Below, piece after piece: positions 15,782 through 23,851 of a DNA stretch of 64,000 nucleotides. The number at the start of each line of letters is the position of its first letter. Positions within the stretch are counted from its first letter, which is position 1. Under the pieces are notes generated by a model. That model worked only from the letters and a program-made list of their open reading frames with translations. It was not told where the DNA came from and did no database searches. The position numbers were made by a program, and so were the translations under genes. Source of the DNA: an uncultured Oscillospiraceae bacterium (lineage in GTDB: Bacteria > Bacillota > Clostridia > Oscillospirales > Acutalibacteraceae); NCBI GenBank assembly GCA_902490735.1, contig CABUFC010000003.1:124001-188000 (forward strand), in the 5' to 3' direction.

Positions 15782-15808
15782 AAAGAGGCGTCATAAGGCG
15801 CCTCTTTT
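15781..15808. terminator. Bidirectional terminator between PHP gene and B12 operon
   Basis: AAAAGAGGCG 15781-15790 pairs with CGCCTCTTTT 15799-15808, loop of eight bases, with A/T runs on both sides so that it can serve the convergent genes. Confidence 0.88.
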
Positions 15809-17477
15809 ATATGTCTTTACCAAGCTCGCGGGTATACAGCCATTCGACTGTATCGCCGTTTTTTAATATACAGTCTTTTGCGGAAACCGACGGGACTTCA
15901 CCGTTTACTTTATAAATCCAACCGGAAAGCTCGCCAAAATCGAATTCGCTTAAATTTGCAATTTCGGAAATATAGTCCGAATTTTTTAAGGTGTAGCTTA
16001 TACCGTAATCTTTTGATACTTTTTTTATAAGATCCAGTACGGAAGCGTTTTCGTTTAATGATATTTTAGTACTTTTAAGTATTATACCGTCTTTATAATC
16101 GCATTTATCCTTAACGGTATTGCAATTTATGGATATATTTACGTTTATTTTAACGCTTGATTCTTTTTCATAATCAGATTTTGAGCGAATGTTAATAAAG
16201 AGTATGCCGCACAACAAAACTGCAAAAGCAATAATAATCGGCAAATAATCTTTAAATCGTCTTTTGCCTTTTAAAAACAAATAGATTGCCGCCGCGGCAC
16301 TTAGAGCAACCAACCCCAAAACTAAAAACACTTTATAGTTTACGGGCCTTGATTTATTGGTGGCTAAAGCAGCGTTATCTTTAATTTCCGGCATTTCTTC
16401 GTTTGATGAAGTGTTAACTGACGCGGAAACGTCGCTTGAAGATAAAGTCGTATCCGATGTGGTTTTTGAAGCTTGAGACACGGTTTGTTGTGAGGAAGAA
16501 CTTACAGAAGCCTTAGCCGCTGCTTTTGAAGAAGTTACAGATGACGTTGTTACGGTTTTTTGTTTAACGCTAAAAACAAAAACCGAACCTTTATTAGAAG
16601 CTGCGCGTTTTAATGCAGCTGCGGCTAAAAACGCCTGAGATGTGGCGTTTTCGTTATATTCGCCGCCCACAGTATGGCTAAAACCGCCATTACTAAGACG
16701 AAATTTTAAAAAATCCGTCAATAAATTTACATTATCAATAAATTTATCCGAACCGATTCCAAGTGCGGACAATGCAATTAAAACCTGCGATATACTCTCG
16801 CAGTTTTCTACGCCATAGCTTTGAAATGCGCCAAAAGAATTATATGACTTTTTTAAAAAGCTTAACGCTTTATTTACTGCGTCTTTAACCTTAGAGTCGG
16901 TTTTATACGACGGCGCAAGCGCGGTTATCGTCATAGCGGTAACATCAACATCGCCGTATTTTCCGGTAACGGCAAATCCGCCGTCACTTTTTTGCATGGA
17001 TATAAGCTTGGTTTTTACTTCTGATATATTTGTAACGTTGCTTTTGTAGCCGCAGTTTAAAAGGTGCAATCCGAAAACATAGCTCATAACACCGAGTTTT
17101 CCTATAGAATCGTCCAGTGTTTTTTGTATAAAGGCACTGTCCCGCTTTGCGGCGGTAAGACACAAAGCAAACTTCTGCCTTGATGACGCGCTTGAAATGT
17201 TATTGCTGTTTAAATATTTTTCAAGTGCCGTGCCGTATTTTGAAAAATCATAGTTTCCCGTTTGTGCAAGGCCAATAACATACCATTCTGCGCTTATACC
17301 TGCAACTTTAGGCAAGACCGAATCAACAAATTCGGTCTTGCCTTTATTGTTAGTCTTATATTCTATTATGCCGTCTAAAACGTCATTGACCGTGCTTTGG
17401 GCCGCCGCCGAAAGCGCTAAAATTACGCATAGACTGCAAGTGGCAAAAGCCAATAAATATTTAGTTAGCTTTTTCAT
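15807..17477 (-). CDS. Intrinsic-factor-like surface protein (alpha-barrel plus DUF4430), probable cobalamin binder
   Basis: 556-residue exported protein. After a signal peptide (residues 1-26), residues about 30-320 carry repeats of the prenyltransferase/terpenoid-cyclase alpha-alpha barrel type (SDGGFAVTGKYGDVDVTAM, FGAFQSYGVENCESISQ, NGGFSHTVGGEYNENATSQ). A Ser/Thr-rich linker (325-390) follows, then two membrane helices with a basic cytoplasmic turn (KGKRRFKD), and finally a DUF4430/transcobalamin-like beta domain with GELSGWIYKVNG and KNGDTVEWLYT. Animal intrinsic factor and transcobalamin have the same barrel-plus-beta-domain order and bind B12 between the domains. Its place in a riboswitch-controlled ECF operon supports B12 capture. 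It overlaps the upstream gene by 17 bases. Confidence 0.78.
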   Translation of the reverse strand: MKKLTKYLLAFATCSLCVILALSAAAQSTVNDVLDGIIEYKTNNKGKTEFVDSVLPKVAGISAEWYVIGLAQTGNYDFSKYGTALEKYLNSNNISSASSRQKFALCLTAAKRDSAFIQKTLDDSIGKLGVMSYVFGLHLLNCGYKSNVTNISEVKTKLISMQKSDGGFAVTGKYGDVDVTAMTITALAPSYKTDSKVKDAVNKALSFLKKSYNSFGAFQSYGVENCESISQVLIALSALGIGSDKFIDNVNLLTDFLKFRLSNGGFSHTVGGEYNENATSQAFLAAAALKRAASNKGSVFVFSVKQKTVTTSSVTSSKAAAKASVSSSSQQTVSQASKTTSDTTLSSSDVSASVNTSSNEEMPEIKDNAALATNKSRPVNYKVFLVLGLVALSAAAAIYLFLKGKRRFKDYLPIIIAFAVLLCGILFINIRSKSDYEKESSVKINVNISINCNTVKDKCDYKDGIILKSTKISLNENASVLDLIKKVSKDYGISYTLKNSDYISEIANLSEFDFGELSGWIYKVNGEVPSVSAKDCILKNGDTVEWLYTRELGKDI

Positions 17478-18318
17478 GCTTTTTTGCGGCCAACAACGCT
17501 ATGCCTGCCATAATTAATACAATAAATGCCGCAAATATTTCAAAGCCTTCGCCTGTAGCAGGAATATCGGATGTTTCTTTAGCCACTTCTGTAGGTTCGG
17601 GATCGACTTCGGCTATTACTTCCCCGGTAATTGTAACTTTAAGCGCCGGAGCCATTAAAATTTCGCCGTTATTTCCCTTTGCGCTTACAATATGTTCGCC
17701 GTTTTTGGAAATTTTAATTTTAGCAACGCCGTTTGCGTCTGTTACGTAATCGGTAGCTACACCGTCAATTGTAATAGTTGCATTGCCTGCAGGGACCATG
17801 GAGGAAGCCCATGTGGTATAGTCTATTTCTTCTTTTTTAAGGGTTACTTCAAATTCTTCATCTGCTGTTTTATCAAGAGATTTATCTGTAAAATACGAAT
17901 AAACATCCGATCCGTTTGTAAGGTCTGTAAAACAGAAGGCCTCTAAATAGTCACCGTCATTTAACGGTTGAGCAAGGCCCATTGCCGCTGCATTATTAAC
18001 ATAGTATACATACCAACCGCCGTTATCGACTCCCCAAAGCTTTGTAAGCGACTCGCCCCAAGTGGTGGTTGCAGTAGCATAGCCTGCGGATGCGCCGCCT
18101 TTATAGTTTTGTTCATGAGCCAAATAAAAGGCGTCATTAATGGTAAGTGCGCCGTCATTATCGGTATCGGTAAGAACAACTTCTTTTTGAATAAGCTGCA
18201 ATGTTCCCGAGCCGTCAGCAATAGAGACGTACACTTTTGTTGCATCTTTCGCCGAAATAGGCAAGGTAAAAGATGCAATCAAAATGATTGAAATTAAAAT
18301 TGCAAATAGTTTTTTCAT
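17461..18318 (-). CDS. Sortase-anchored DUF4430 surface protein, probable cobalamin capture
   Basis: 285-residue secreted protein. Residues 1-23 are a signal peptide. Residues about 28-130 form a DUF4430 (transcobalamin C-terminal-like) domain, ending with the conserved GGWYVYYVNN and NDGDYLEAF elements. A second, Ig-like module (residues 165-225, ATITIDGVATDYVTDANGV) follows. The C-terminus has an IPATGE sortase-type motif, a hydrophobic helix and a KKHEK tail, as in cell-wall anchored proteins, with Ile replacing the usual Leu. It lies between the S component and the intrinsic-factor-like protein, so I infer that it hands the vitamin inward. Direct B12 binding is not shown. Confidence 0.75.
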   Translation of the reverse strand: MKKLFAILISIILIASFTLPISAKDATKVYVSIADGSGTLQLIQKEVVLTDTDNDGALTINDAFYLAHEQNYKGGASAGYATATTTWGESLTKLWGVDNGGWYVYYVNNAAAMGLAQPLNDGDYLEAFCFTDLTNGSDVYSYFTDKSLDKTADEEFEVTLKKEEIDYTTWASSMVPAGNATITIDGVATDYVTDANGVAKIKISKNGEHIVSAKGNNGEILMAPALKVTITGEVIAEVDPEPTEVAKETSDIPATGEGFEIFAAFIVLIMAGIALLAAKKHEKAN

Positions 18319-18329
18319 GGTCTTCTCCT

Positions 18330-19007
18330 TTAATTAATTCCATATTTTATTTTTATTCTGCTAAGCTTTTTACCTATGGGATCTGCAAGCAGCAACAAAA
18401 ATATTACGTTTGATATTACGTATATAATTGTTACCGGCATGGAAGACGCAACAAAGGTTAAAAACCTCGGCAGATTAAAAGCATTATCCATCCACAACAC
18501 CGAATATACATCCATTATTAGCGAATATAAAACACCGGCAATGGCACCAAATAAGAGTAAAATGATTTTGTTCTTTTTTAAAATACCGCTAAATATACCC
18601 GCGATAAAACCCAGTATTCCCCAGGAAAACATTTGAAACGGAGTCCACGGGCCTTGCATGAAATAAAAGTTTGAAATAACTGCAGTAAGTGAGCCTATCA
18701 TAAAACCGGACTCGCCGCCAAGCTCCATCGCGGCAATAACCGTTAGTGCGGTTACGGGTTTAAAGCTTGGTACTGCGGCAAAGACGAATCGTCCAATAAC
18801 ATTTAAAGCAGTAAGCACAGCTATTAGTACTATTTTTATGGTTCCCCTGTCTTTATTTTCAAAATGAAGAAAAAATGGAACTATCGAAAGCACCGTTACA
18901 GACAGTGTTACAAAGGAATACTGCTTACTTTTAAAAACAGTACCTCCCAAAATTAATATTAGCGGGATTAAAATGAGAATTACCGCGTATCCGATTTTCT
19001 TTCTCAT
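18330..19007 (-). CDS. ECF transporter S component, probable cobalamin specificity (CbrT-like)
   Basis: 225-residue protein with six to seven membrane helices that would bind the vitamin and dock on the EcfT/EcfA motor. Conserved positions include the loop AVPSFKPVTALTVI, MELGGESGFMIGS and the motif QGPWTPFQMFSWGI, as in the S-component group that travels with cobalamin riboswitches. ATG 19007 is used because it follows the EcfA stop by one base; an upstream in-frame start at 19025 lies inside ecfA. Cobalamin as substrate is an inference from operon context; queuosine or folate S components differ in sequence. Confidence 0.8.
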   Translation of the reverse strand: MRKKIGYAVILILIPLILILGGTVFKSKQYSFVTLSVTVLSIVPFFLHFENKDRGTIKIVLIAVLTALNVIGRFVFAAVPSFKPVTALTVIAAMELGGESGFMIGSLTAVISNFYFMQGPWTPFQMFSWGILGFIAGIFSGILKKNKIILLLFGAIAGVLYSLIMDVYSVLWMDNAFNLPRFLTFVASSMPVTIIYVISNVIFLLLLADPIGKKLSRIKIKYGIN

Positions 19008-19008
19008 A

Positions 19009-20589
19009 TCAGTTCCCCAAAGCATCTACCACTTCTTCGCACAAAATCGCATTTTTTATATGTTCGCGTGAAATTCTGTGCGCGGCAGTAGTATAAAACC
19101 GGTTTTTGATAAAAAACTCGTGAGGTATATCTTCGGAAATGATTTTGCCGTTAAAAAGTAATCCGCAGCGGTCTGCCGTGCTTGCAGCAAACTCAATATC
19201 ATGGGTTACTATAACTATTGTAAAGCCCTCTTTTTTTAAGTCTTTTAAATTATTATTCAGTTTTAATTTATAAAAAGCGTCAATACCCTTTGTGGGTTCG
19301 TCGAGAAGTATAATTTTAGGGTTAGTTAAAAGCAGTTTTACTAGCGCGCACTTTTGGATTTCGCCGCCGGAAAGATCGTACGGGTTTTTATTTAGAAGTT
19401 CTTGAATTTCGTATTTTTTAGATAAGTCTTCTATCGCACTTTGATCTTCGCTAACCGACTTAAAATCTTCAAGCACGGTATCTTTAATAAATATCGTTTT
19501 CGGGTTTTGCGGCAAAAGCGCAACTTTGGCGTTTTTGCTTGAAAAATATTTTATTTTTCCGTAAAGTGGTTTTTTTACACCCGCCATACATAAAAGAGCC
19601 GTGGTTTTTCCACTTCCGTTTTGGCCTAAAATGCTGTATATTTCGCCTTTATTAAGTTTTAATGAAAAATCCTTTAAAACTTCATCGCCGCTTTTTGAGT
19701 ATTTAAAATAAAGATTTTTAACTTCTAATTCGACTTCATTTTTATTTTCGTCATACTTCGGTTTTACTGTTGTATTTAAGTCCTTAAAATTTTCCGCCAA
19801 AAAATCCTTACCCTCTTTTACAGTTAAAAAGCAGGGCACATTAGGCCGCTTTAAAAGGTCCCAAATTCTTGCCGCCGCAGGCAATGACAAAAACAACGGA
19901 GTTCCCTTTATCTGTTCACAAACTTCTTTTGGCTTGCCGCATGTTAAAACCTTGCCGTTTTCTAAAACTATTACATTATCACAAAAAGGGAAAATATCTT
20001 CCATGCGGTGCTCGGACATTACAATTGTAATGCCAAGCTCGCGGTTTAACTTAAAAAGGGTTTGAATAAAATTCCACGCAGATATAGGATCTAACATGCT
20101 TGTTGGTTCGTCTAAAACCAACAGCTTTGGATCTGTTACGCTTACGGCCGCCAAATTTAAAAGCTGTTTTTGGCCGCCGGAAAGGCAATCGGTATCGCTA
20201 TAAAACCAGTTTGCTATTCCAAAATAACTTGCGGTTTCGCCCACTCTTCGGCGAATTTCAGAGCTTTTTGTACCCATACTTTCAAGTCCGAAGCTGAGTT
20301 CGTGCCAAACCTTGTCGGAAATGATTTGGTCATCCGGATCTTGAGCAACAAAGCCTACATCGGAAAACGAAACATTTTTATTGCCGAAAAAATCTATATT
20401 GCCGCTTTTATCCCCATACGGGGCAATTTCGGGCTTTAAAATTTTTAAAAGTGTGCTTTTGCCGGAGCCTGAAAGCCCCACTACAAGGTTAAAGCTTCCC
20501 TTTTTTATTTTTAAATTTACATGACTTAACGCATTATCGGCGGAAGTTGGATACTTAAAACTTAAATCTTCGATTGCAAGATATTCCAT
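19009..20589 (-). CDS. ecfA: ECF transporter ATPase, fused EcfA-EcfA'
   Basis: 526-residue protein with two complete ABC ATPase domains in one chain, replacing the usual two genes. Domain 1 has Walker A GLSGSGKST, signature LSGGQKQLL and Walker B LLVLDEPTS. Domain 2 (from about residue 300) has GQNGSGKTT, LSGGEIQK and IILLDEPTKG. Start set to ATG 20589 with GGAGG seven bases upstream. It overlaps ecfT by 28 bases. It powers the B12 uptake complex. Because it is encoded with one S component it may be dedicated rather than shared. Confidence 0.93.
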   Translation of the reverse strand: MEYLAIEDLSFKYPTSADNALSHVNLKIKKGSFNLVVGLSGSGKSTLLKILKPEIAPYGDKSGNIDFFGNKNVSFSDVGFVAQDPDDQIISDKVWHELSFGLESMGTKSSEIRRRVGETASYFGIANWFYSDTDCLSGGQKQLLNLAAVSVTDPKLLVLDEPTSMLDPISAWNFIQTLFKLNRELGITIVMSEHRMEDIFPFCDNVIVLENGKVLTCGKPKEVCEQIKGTPLFLSLPAAARIWDLLKRPNVPCFLTVKEGKDFLAENFKDLNTTVKPKYDENKNEVELEVKNLYFKYSKSGDEVLKDFSLKLNKGEIYSILGQNGSGKTTALLCMAGVKKPLYGKIKYFSSKNAKVALLPQNPKTIFIKDTVLEDFKSVSEDQSAIEDLSKKYEIQELLNKNPYDLSGGEIQKCALVKLLLTNPKIILLDEPTKGIDAFYKLKLNNNLKDLKKEGFTIVIVTHDIEFAASTADRCGLLFNGKIISEDIPHEFFIKNRFYTTAAHRISREHIKNAILCEEVVDALGN

Positions 20590-21440
20590 TTTACCGCCTC
20601 CCGCACACATATAACAAACGGTGCCATACAAAATAAGCCATATAAAGCAACCGAACACACGGTTTTTATATTAAACGCAAGTTTTACTGTTGGATAGCAA
20701 TTAAAATCAAGCGCGCCGTTTGCCGACAAAACAAGTGTAAAACCCGCAACGAAAACCGACAAGACAATTACGATTAAATCGGAAATTTTAAAATCGTAAT
20801 TTTTAAAAAAGGTGCGGTTTTTACTTCCATATCCTCGCGCTTCCATACTGTATGCCGTATTTATCGCTTTTTCGAGCGAAAGCCCTATAAGCGCCGAAAA
20901 GGACGAAAGAAAGAATTTTACCCTTTTTATATAACCTTTATTATTTCCGCCATAAAGGCTTATTTGCGCGTCATAAACAGAAGAGAACATCCGCTTTAGC
21001 ATTGGTATATATCTTAATGTAAGGGTTATTGTTAAAGCGAGCTTTGCAAATCTTTTACCGAGCAAATACGAAAATTTATCGCTTGTAACAACATGGCTTA
21101 TAGCTTTACACCAAAGAAGCACCGCCACCATCATAAGAGAAAAAGCTGCGCCGTATATAAAAGCTTCAAGCGTTACGGCACTATCATTAATATAAAACAA
21201 TACCGTATTGCCGTTATGCGAAAAAAGCGGATTAAATATTGTAATAATTATAACAAGCGAGCCGTAAAACAAAAGGTCCTTTATTCTATCGTATGGCGGC
21301 ACAAAAAACAGGCAAAACAAAAATGCCGGTATTATGGCGACAAGGCTTAAAATCGGATTCATAATAAACATTGCCGGAATTAATACCGCAACAAAATAGC
21401 ACACCAAAGCTAGAGGATTTACTCTGTCAATAGCACTCAT
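20562..21440 (-). CDS. ecfT: ECF transporter transmembrane component EcfT
   Basis: 292-residue membrane protein that couples the ATPases to the S component. Six hydrophobic segments are visible, plus the cytoplasmic coupling helices with the ARG signature in YSMEARGYGSKNRTF and an AQISLYGG stretch. I place the start at ATG 21440, preceded by GGTGA. An in-frame ATG at 21509 would force translation through the riboswitch terminator and is rejected. First gene of the operon. Confidence 0.9.
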   Translation of the reverse strand: MSAIDRVNPLALVCYFVAVLIPAMFIMNPILSLVAIIPAFLFCLFFVPPYDRIKDLLFYGSLVIIITIFNPLFSHNGNTVLFYINDSAVTLEAFIYGAAFSLMMVAVLLWCKAISHVVTSDKFSYLLGKRFAKLALTITLTLRYIPMLKRMFSSVYDAQISLYGGNNKGYIKRVKFFLSSFSALIGLSLEKAINTAYSMEARGYGSKNRTFFKNYDFKISDLIVIVLSVFVAGFTLVLSANGALDFNCYPTVKLAFNIKTVCSVALYGLFCMAPFVICVREAVKWNILQSKI

Positions 21441-21448
21441 TTTTTCAC

Positions 21449-21486
21449 CAAAAAAAGCACTTTCTAAGTAAAACTTAAAAAGTGCT
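21449..21486 (-). terminator. Regulated intrinsic terminator in the cobalamin leader
   Basis: On the minus transcript AGCACTTT (revcomp of 21479-21486) pairs with AAAGTGCT (revcomp of 21456-21463), with an inner AAGT/ACTT extension, followed by seven U (21449-21455). It ends nine bases before the ecfT start and lies downstream of the aptamer, so it is the expression platform. Confidence 0.82.
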
Positions 21487-21531
21487 GTAAAATTAGGCAA
21501 CACTTTCATACGTCCAAAATGTAAAACCTTG

Positions 21532-21620
21532 GTTTTTACAGGCGTTCCCGACTTAAGATTACTCCATACGGTAATGACTGTTGTGCCGGATTCGCACCGG
21601 CTTCCGTTGACTGTAAAAAC
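21532..21620 (-). promoter_or_regulatory. Cobalamin riboswitch (short, class II-like)
   Basis: The minus transcript contains the conserved core GCCGGTGCGAATCCGGCAC (revcomp around 21583-21601) and a B12-box-like AAGTCGGGAACGCCTGT (revcomp around 21539-21555). Perfect 10-bp P1 pairing joins 21611-21620 and 21532-21541. The aptamer is only about 89 nt, shorter than the coenzyme B12 class and like the short hydroxo/methyl-cobalamin type. A further hairpin (CCAAGG... TTTTGG, 21515-21531) lies just 3' of P1 and may form the kissing loop. Ligand binding should promote termination. Confidence 0.88.
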
Positions 21621-21644
21621 ATATTAACTTGTTCTATAGAAACG

Positions 21645-21673
21645 ATTATACACTAGTTTTAAATACTTGTCAA
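21645..21673 (-). promoter_or_regulatory. Consensus promoter of the cobalamin operon
   Basis: TTGACA (revcomp of 21668-21673) and TATAAT (revcomp of 21645-21650), exactly 17 bases apart. Predicted start near 21638, about 18 bases before the aptamer. Confidence 0.88.
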
Positions 21674-21685
21674 GAAGCAGTAAAA

Positions 21686-22519
21686 CTAAATTTCTATAAT
21701 CATTCCGTCAAAAGCAACTTCAAATCCATATGGCTTTGCCGCTTCTATAAGCTCGCTATGCAGCATGTTGGCATTGTGTGAAAAATGATGAACAACAATT
21801 TTCGTGTCTCTGTCAACCGAGCCGATAGCACGCATTTTATCAATCATCTTTTTATTTTCCGGCATGCCCATATGACCGCTTAATCCACCGCTTAATGCGC
21901 CAAAGCAGCAATCTATGCTTATAAAATCAAATCTGTATTTTTTTAGATATTCAAAAATTTCATCGTAAAACACGCCGGAATCGTGTGCATAAAGCATAGT
22001 TTTATTATCCGGGCTTTCTACTATGTACATTCCGCAGTTTTCGCCCTTGCCCATCATGTGGCGTGCCGGAATAAATGTAAATTTTAAACCGTTTTCGGCG
22101 GTATATGTTTTATAATACTCGGTTTTTGTATAGTTAAAAAAGTCAAGTCGGCCGACAAACTTTTCTAATTTTAAACCGATTGCTTCATTGCCGAAAATAT
22201 TTATTCTTTTAGGAATTTCATTTTCGAGATGGCAATAAACACCTTCGGTGCGAAACATTAATTCGTCAACAGCAAAATGATCTTCATGCGAATGGGTTAC
22301 AAAAATATCTCGAACATTCCCAAGGTCTATATTAAATTTTAAAGAGTTCATGTATGCATCCGGCGGAAAATCTATCGCCGCCGTATCGTTAATTATAATC
22401 CCGGCACGGCCTCTTATATCCTTACCGCCTAATTTACGGGCTTTATTACATAAATCGCAATGGCAAAAAATCGCCGGGATTGCTTCGGACGCCGCGGTGC
22501 CAAGATACTGAATTTTCAT
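21686..22519 (-). CDS. Metallo-beta-lactamase-fold hydrolase (PhnP-like)
   Basis: 277-residue MBL-fold enzyme. The zinc motif is complete: THSHEDHF near residue 75, ARHMMGKG, AHDSG and HHFSHN. It has an N-terminal CHCDLC cysteine cluster after SEAIPA, as in the PhnP group that hydrolyses cyclic phosphates, and a conserved GTAASE opening. Third gene of a minus-strand operon after the symporter and ligase, 15 bases from the latter. Its substrate is unknown; the neighbourhood suggests a role with a small transported acid rather than phosphonate degradation, as no phn genes are present. Confidence 0.8.
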   Translation of the reverse strand: MKIQYLGTAASEAIPAIFCHCDLCNKARKLGGKDIRGRAGIIINDTAAIDFPPDAYMNSLKFNIDLGNVRDIFVTHSHEDHFAVDELMFRTEGVYCHLENEIPKRINIFGNEAIGLKLEKFVGRLDFFNYTKTEYYKTYTAENGLKFTFIPARHMMGKGENCGMYIVESPDNKTMLYAHDSGVFYDEIFEYLKKYRFDFISIDCCFGALSGGLSGHMGMPENKKMIDKMRAIGSVDRDTKIVVHHFSHNANMLHSELIEAAKPYGFEVAFDGMIIEI

Positions 22520-22534
22520 ATCCTTCCTCCAAAA

Positions 22535-23842
22535 TCAATCATGAAGTTTGCGTTTATCTATAACTCTTACAGCTTTGCCTTCGCTTCTTACTATGGATTT
22601 AGGTGCTACAAGATGCATTTTAGCTCCAATTCCGAGCATTGCCCTTGAAGCGTTCTCTAAGTTCTTTTCCATAAGCTGAATATCCGAAACCTTATCGGAA
22701 AACTGTTCGGGGCTTAATTCTACATAAACATCGAGCGTATCGTTATTGCGTTCCCTATCGACAACAATTTGGTAATTCGGCGTATATCCTTCGTTTAAAA
22801 GAACGGTTTCAATTTGGCTCGGGAATACGTTTACTCCGCGAATAATAAGCATATCATCGCTTCTGCCCATGGGCTTGCTCATTTTTACATGGGTTCTGCC
22901 GCAAGAGCAAGGCTTACGCGACAGCACGCAAATATCCCTTGTTCTGTATCGTAAAAGCGGAAAGCCTTCTTTATCGAGTGACGTAAAAACAAGCTCGCCT
23001 TTAGAACCCTCCGGCAAAACTTCGCCGGTATTGGGGTCGATTATTTCAGCATAAAAATGGTCTTCGTTTATATGCATGCCGCTTTGTTCTTCGCACTCGA
23101 AGGCTACGCCCGGACCACTGGTTTCGGTAAGTCCGTAAATATCGTATGCTTTAATACCAAGGCTTTCTTCAATGCTTTTGCGCATCTCCTCGGTCCAGGG
23201 CTCCGCACCGAAAATTCCTGCTTTAAGCTTATTGTCTTCCGGTTTATAGCCCTTTTCTTTTAAAGATTCACCGATATATGCAGCATATGACGGTGTACAG
23301 CAAAGAATAGTAGCGCCTAGGTCCATCATAAACTGAATTTGCCTATCTGTATTGCCGGATGACATTGGAAGGGTTAGGCACCCAACCTTGTGCGAGCCGC
23401 CGTGCAGTCCCGCTCCGCCGGTAAAAAGACCGTAGCCATAGCAAACCTGGCAAACATCCTCTTTCGTTCCTCCCGCGGCAACAATGGCCCTTGCGCAGCA
23501 TTCTTCCCACAAATCAATATCATGCTGTGTGTAAAAGGCTACAACCCTTTTGCCTGTAGTGCCGGAAGTTGACTGAATGCGCACGCAGTTTTTTAAATCG
23601 GTTCCGAGAAGTCCATAGGGATATGCATCTCTTAAATCTGCTTTAGTTAAAAAAGGCAACAGCTTAATATCGTCAACACTTTTTATATCTTCAGGTTTAA
23701 CCCCTTTTTTATCCATAAGGGCTCTGTAATAAGGCACATTTTCATAAACGTGTTTAACCTGCTTTACAATTTTTTCATTTTGTATTTCAAGAATTTTTTC
23801 GCGTGAAGCTGTTTCGATTTCTTTTTGATAATAATTATTCAT
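22535..23842 (-). CDS. paaK: Phenylacetate-CoA ligase family protein
   Basis: 435-residue adenylate-forming enzyme. The ATP-binding loop STSGTTGKRVVAFYT (near residue 92), the acyl-adenylate motif YDIYGLTETSGPG (near residue 235) and the C-terminal lid with IIRGVNVFPSQIE match PaaK-type aryl-CoA ligases, which are 430-440 residues. It would activate phenylacetate or a related aryl acid with CoA. No downstream paa ring-oxidation genes are present, as expected for an anaerobe; it may use indoleacetate or phenylacetate from amino-acid fermentation. Start is 10 bases after the symporter stop, implying cotranscription. Confidence 0.88.
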   Translation of the reverse strand: MNNYYQKEIETASREKILEIQNEKIVKQVKHVYENVPYYRALMDKKGVKPEDIKSVDDIKLLPFLTKADLRDAYPYGLLGTDLKNCVRIQSTSGTTGKRVVAFYTQHDIDLWEECCARAIVAAGGTKEDVCQVCYGYGLFTGGAGLHGGSHKVGCLTLPMSSGNTDRQIQFMMDLGATILCCTPSYAAYIGESLKEKGYKPEDNKLKAGIFGAEPWTEEMRKSIEESLGIKAYDIYGLTETSGPGVAFECEEQSGMHINEDHFYAEIIDPNTGEVLPEGSKGELVFTSLDKEGFPLLRYRTRDICVLSRKPCSCGRTHVKMSKPMGRSDDMLIIRGVNVFPSQIETVLLNEGYTPNYQIVVDRERNNDTLDVYVELSPEQFSDKVSDIQLMEKNLENASRAMLGIGAKMHLVAPKSIVRSEGKAVRVIDKRKLHD

Positions 23843-23851
23843 AAAGAACCT

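Noticed and set aside
20562..21509. ecfT starting at ATG 21509
   Set aside because: The extra 23 codons lie over the riboswitch terminator hairpin and U-tract; ATG 21440 has a ribosome site.
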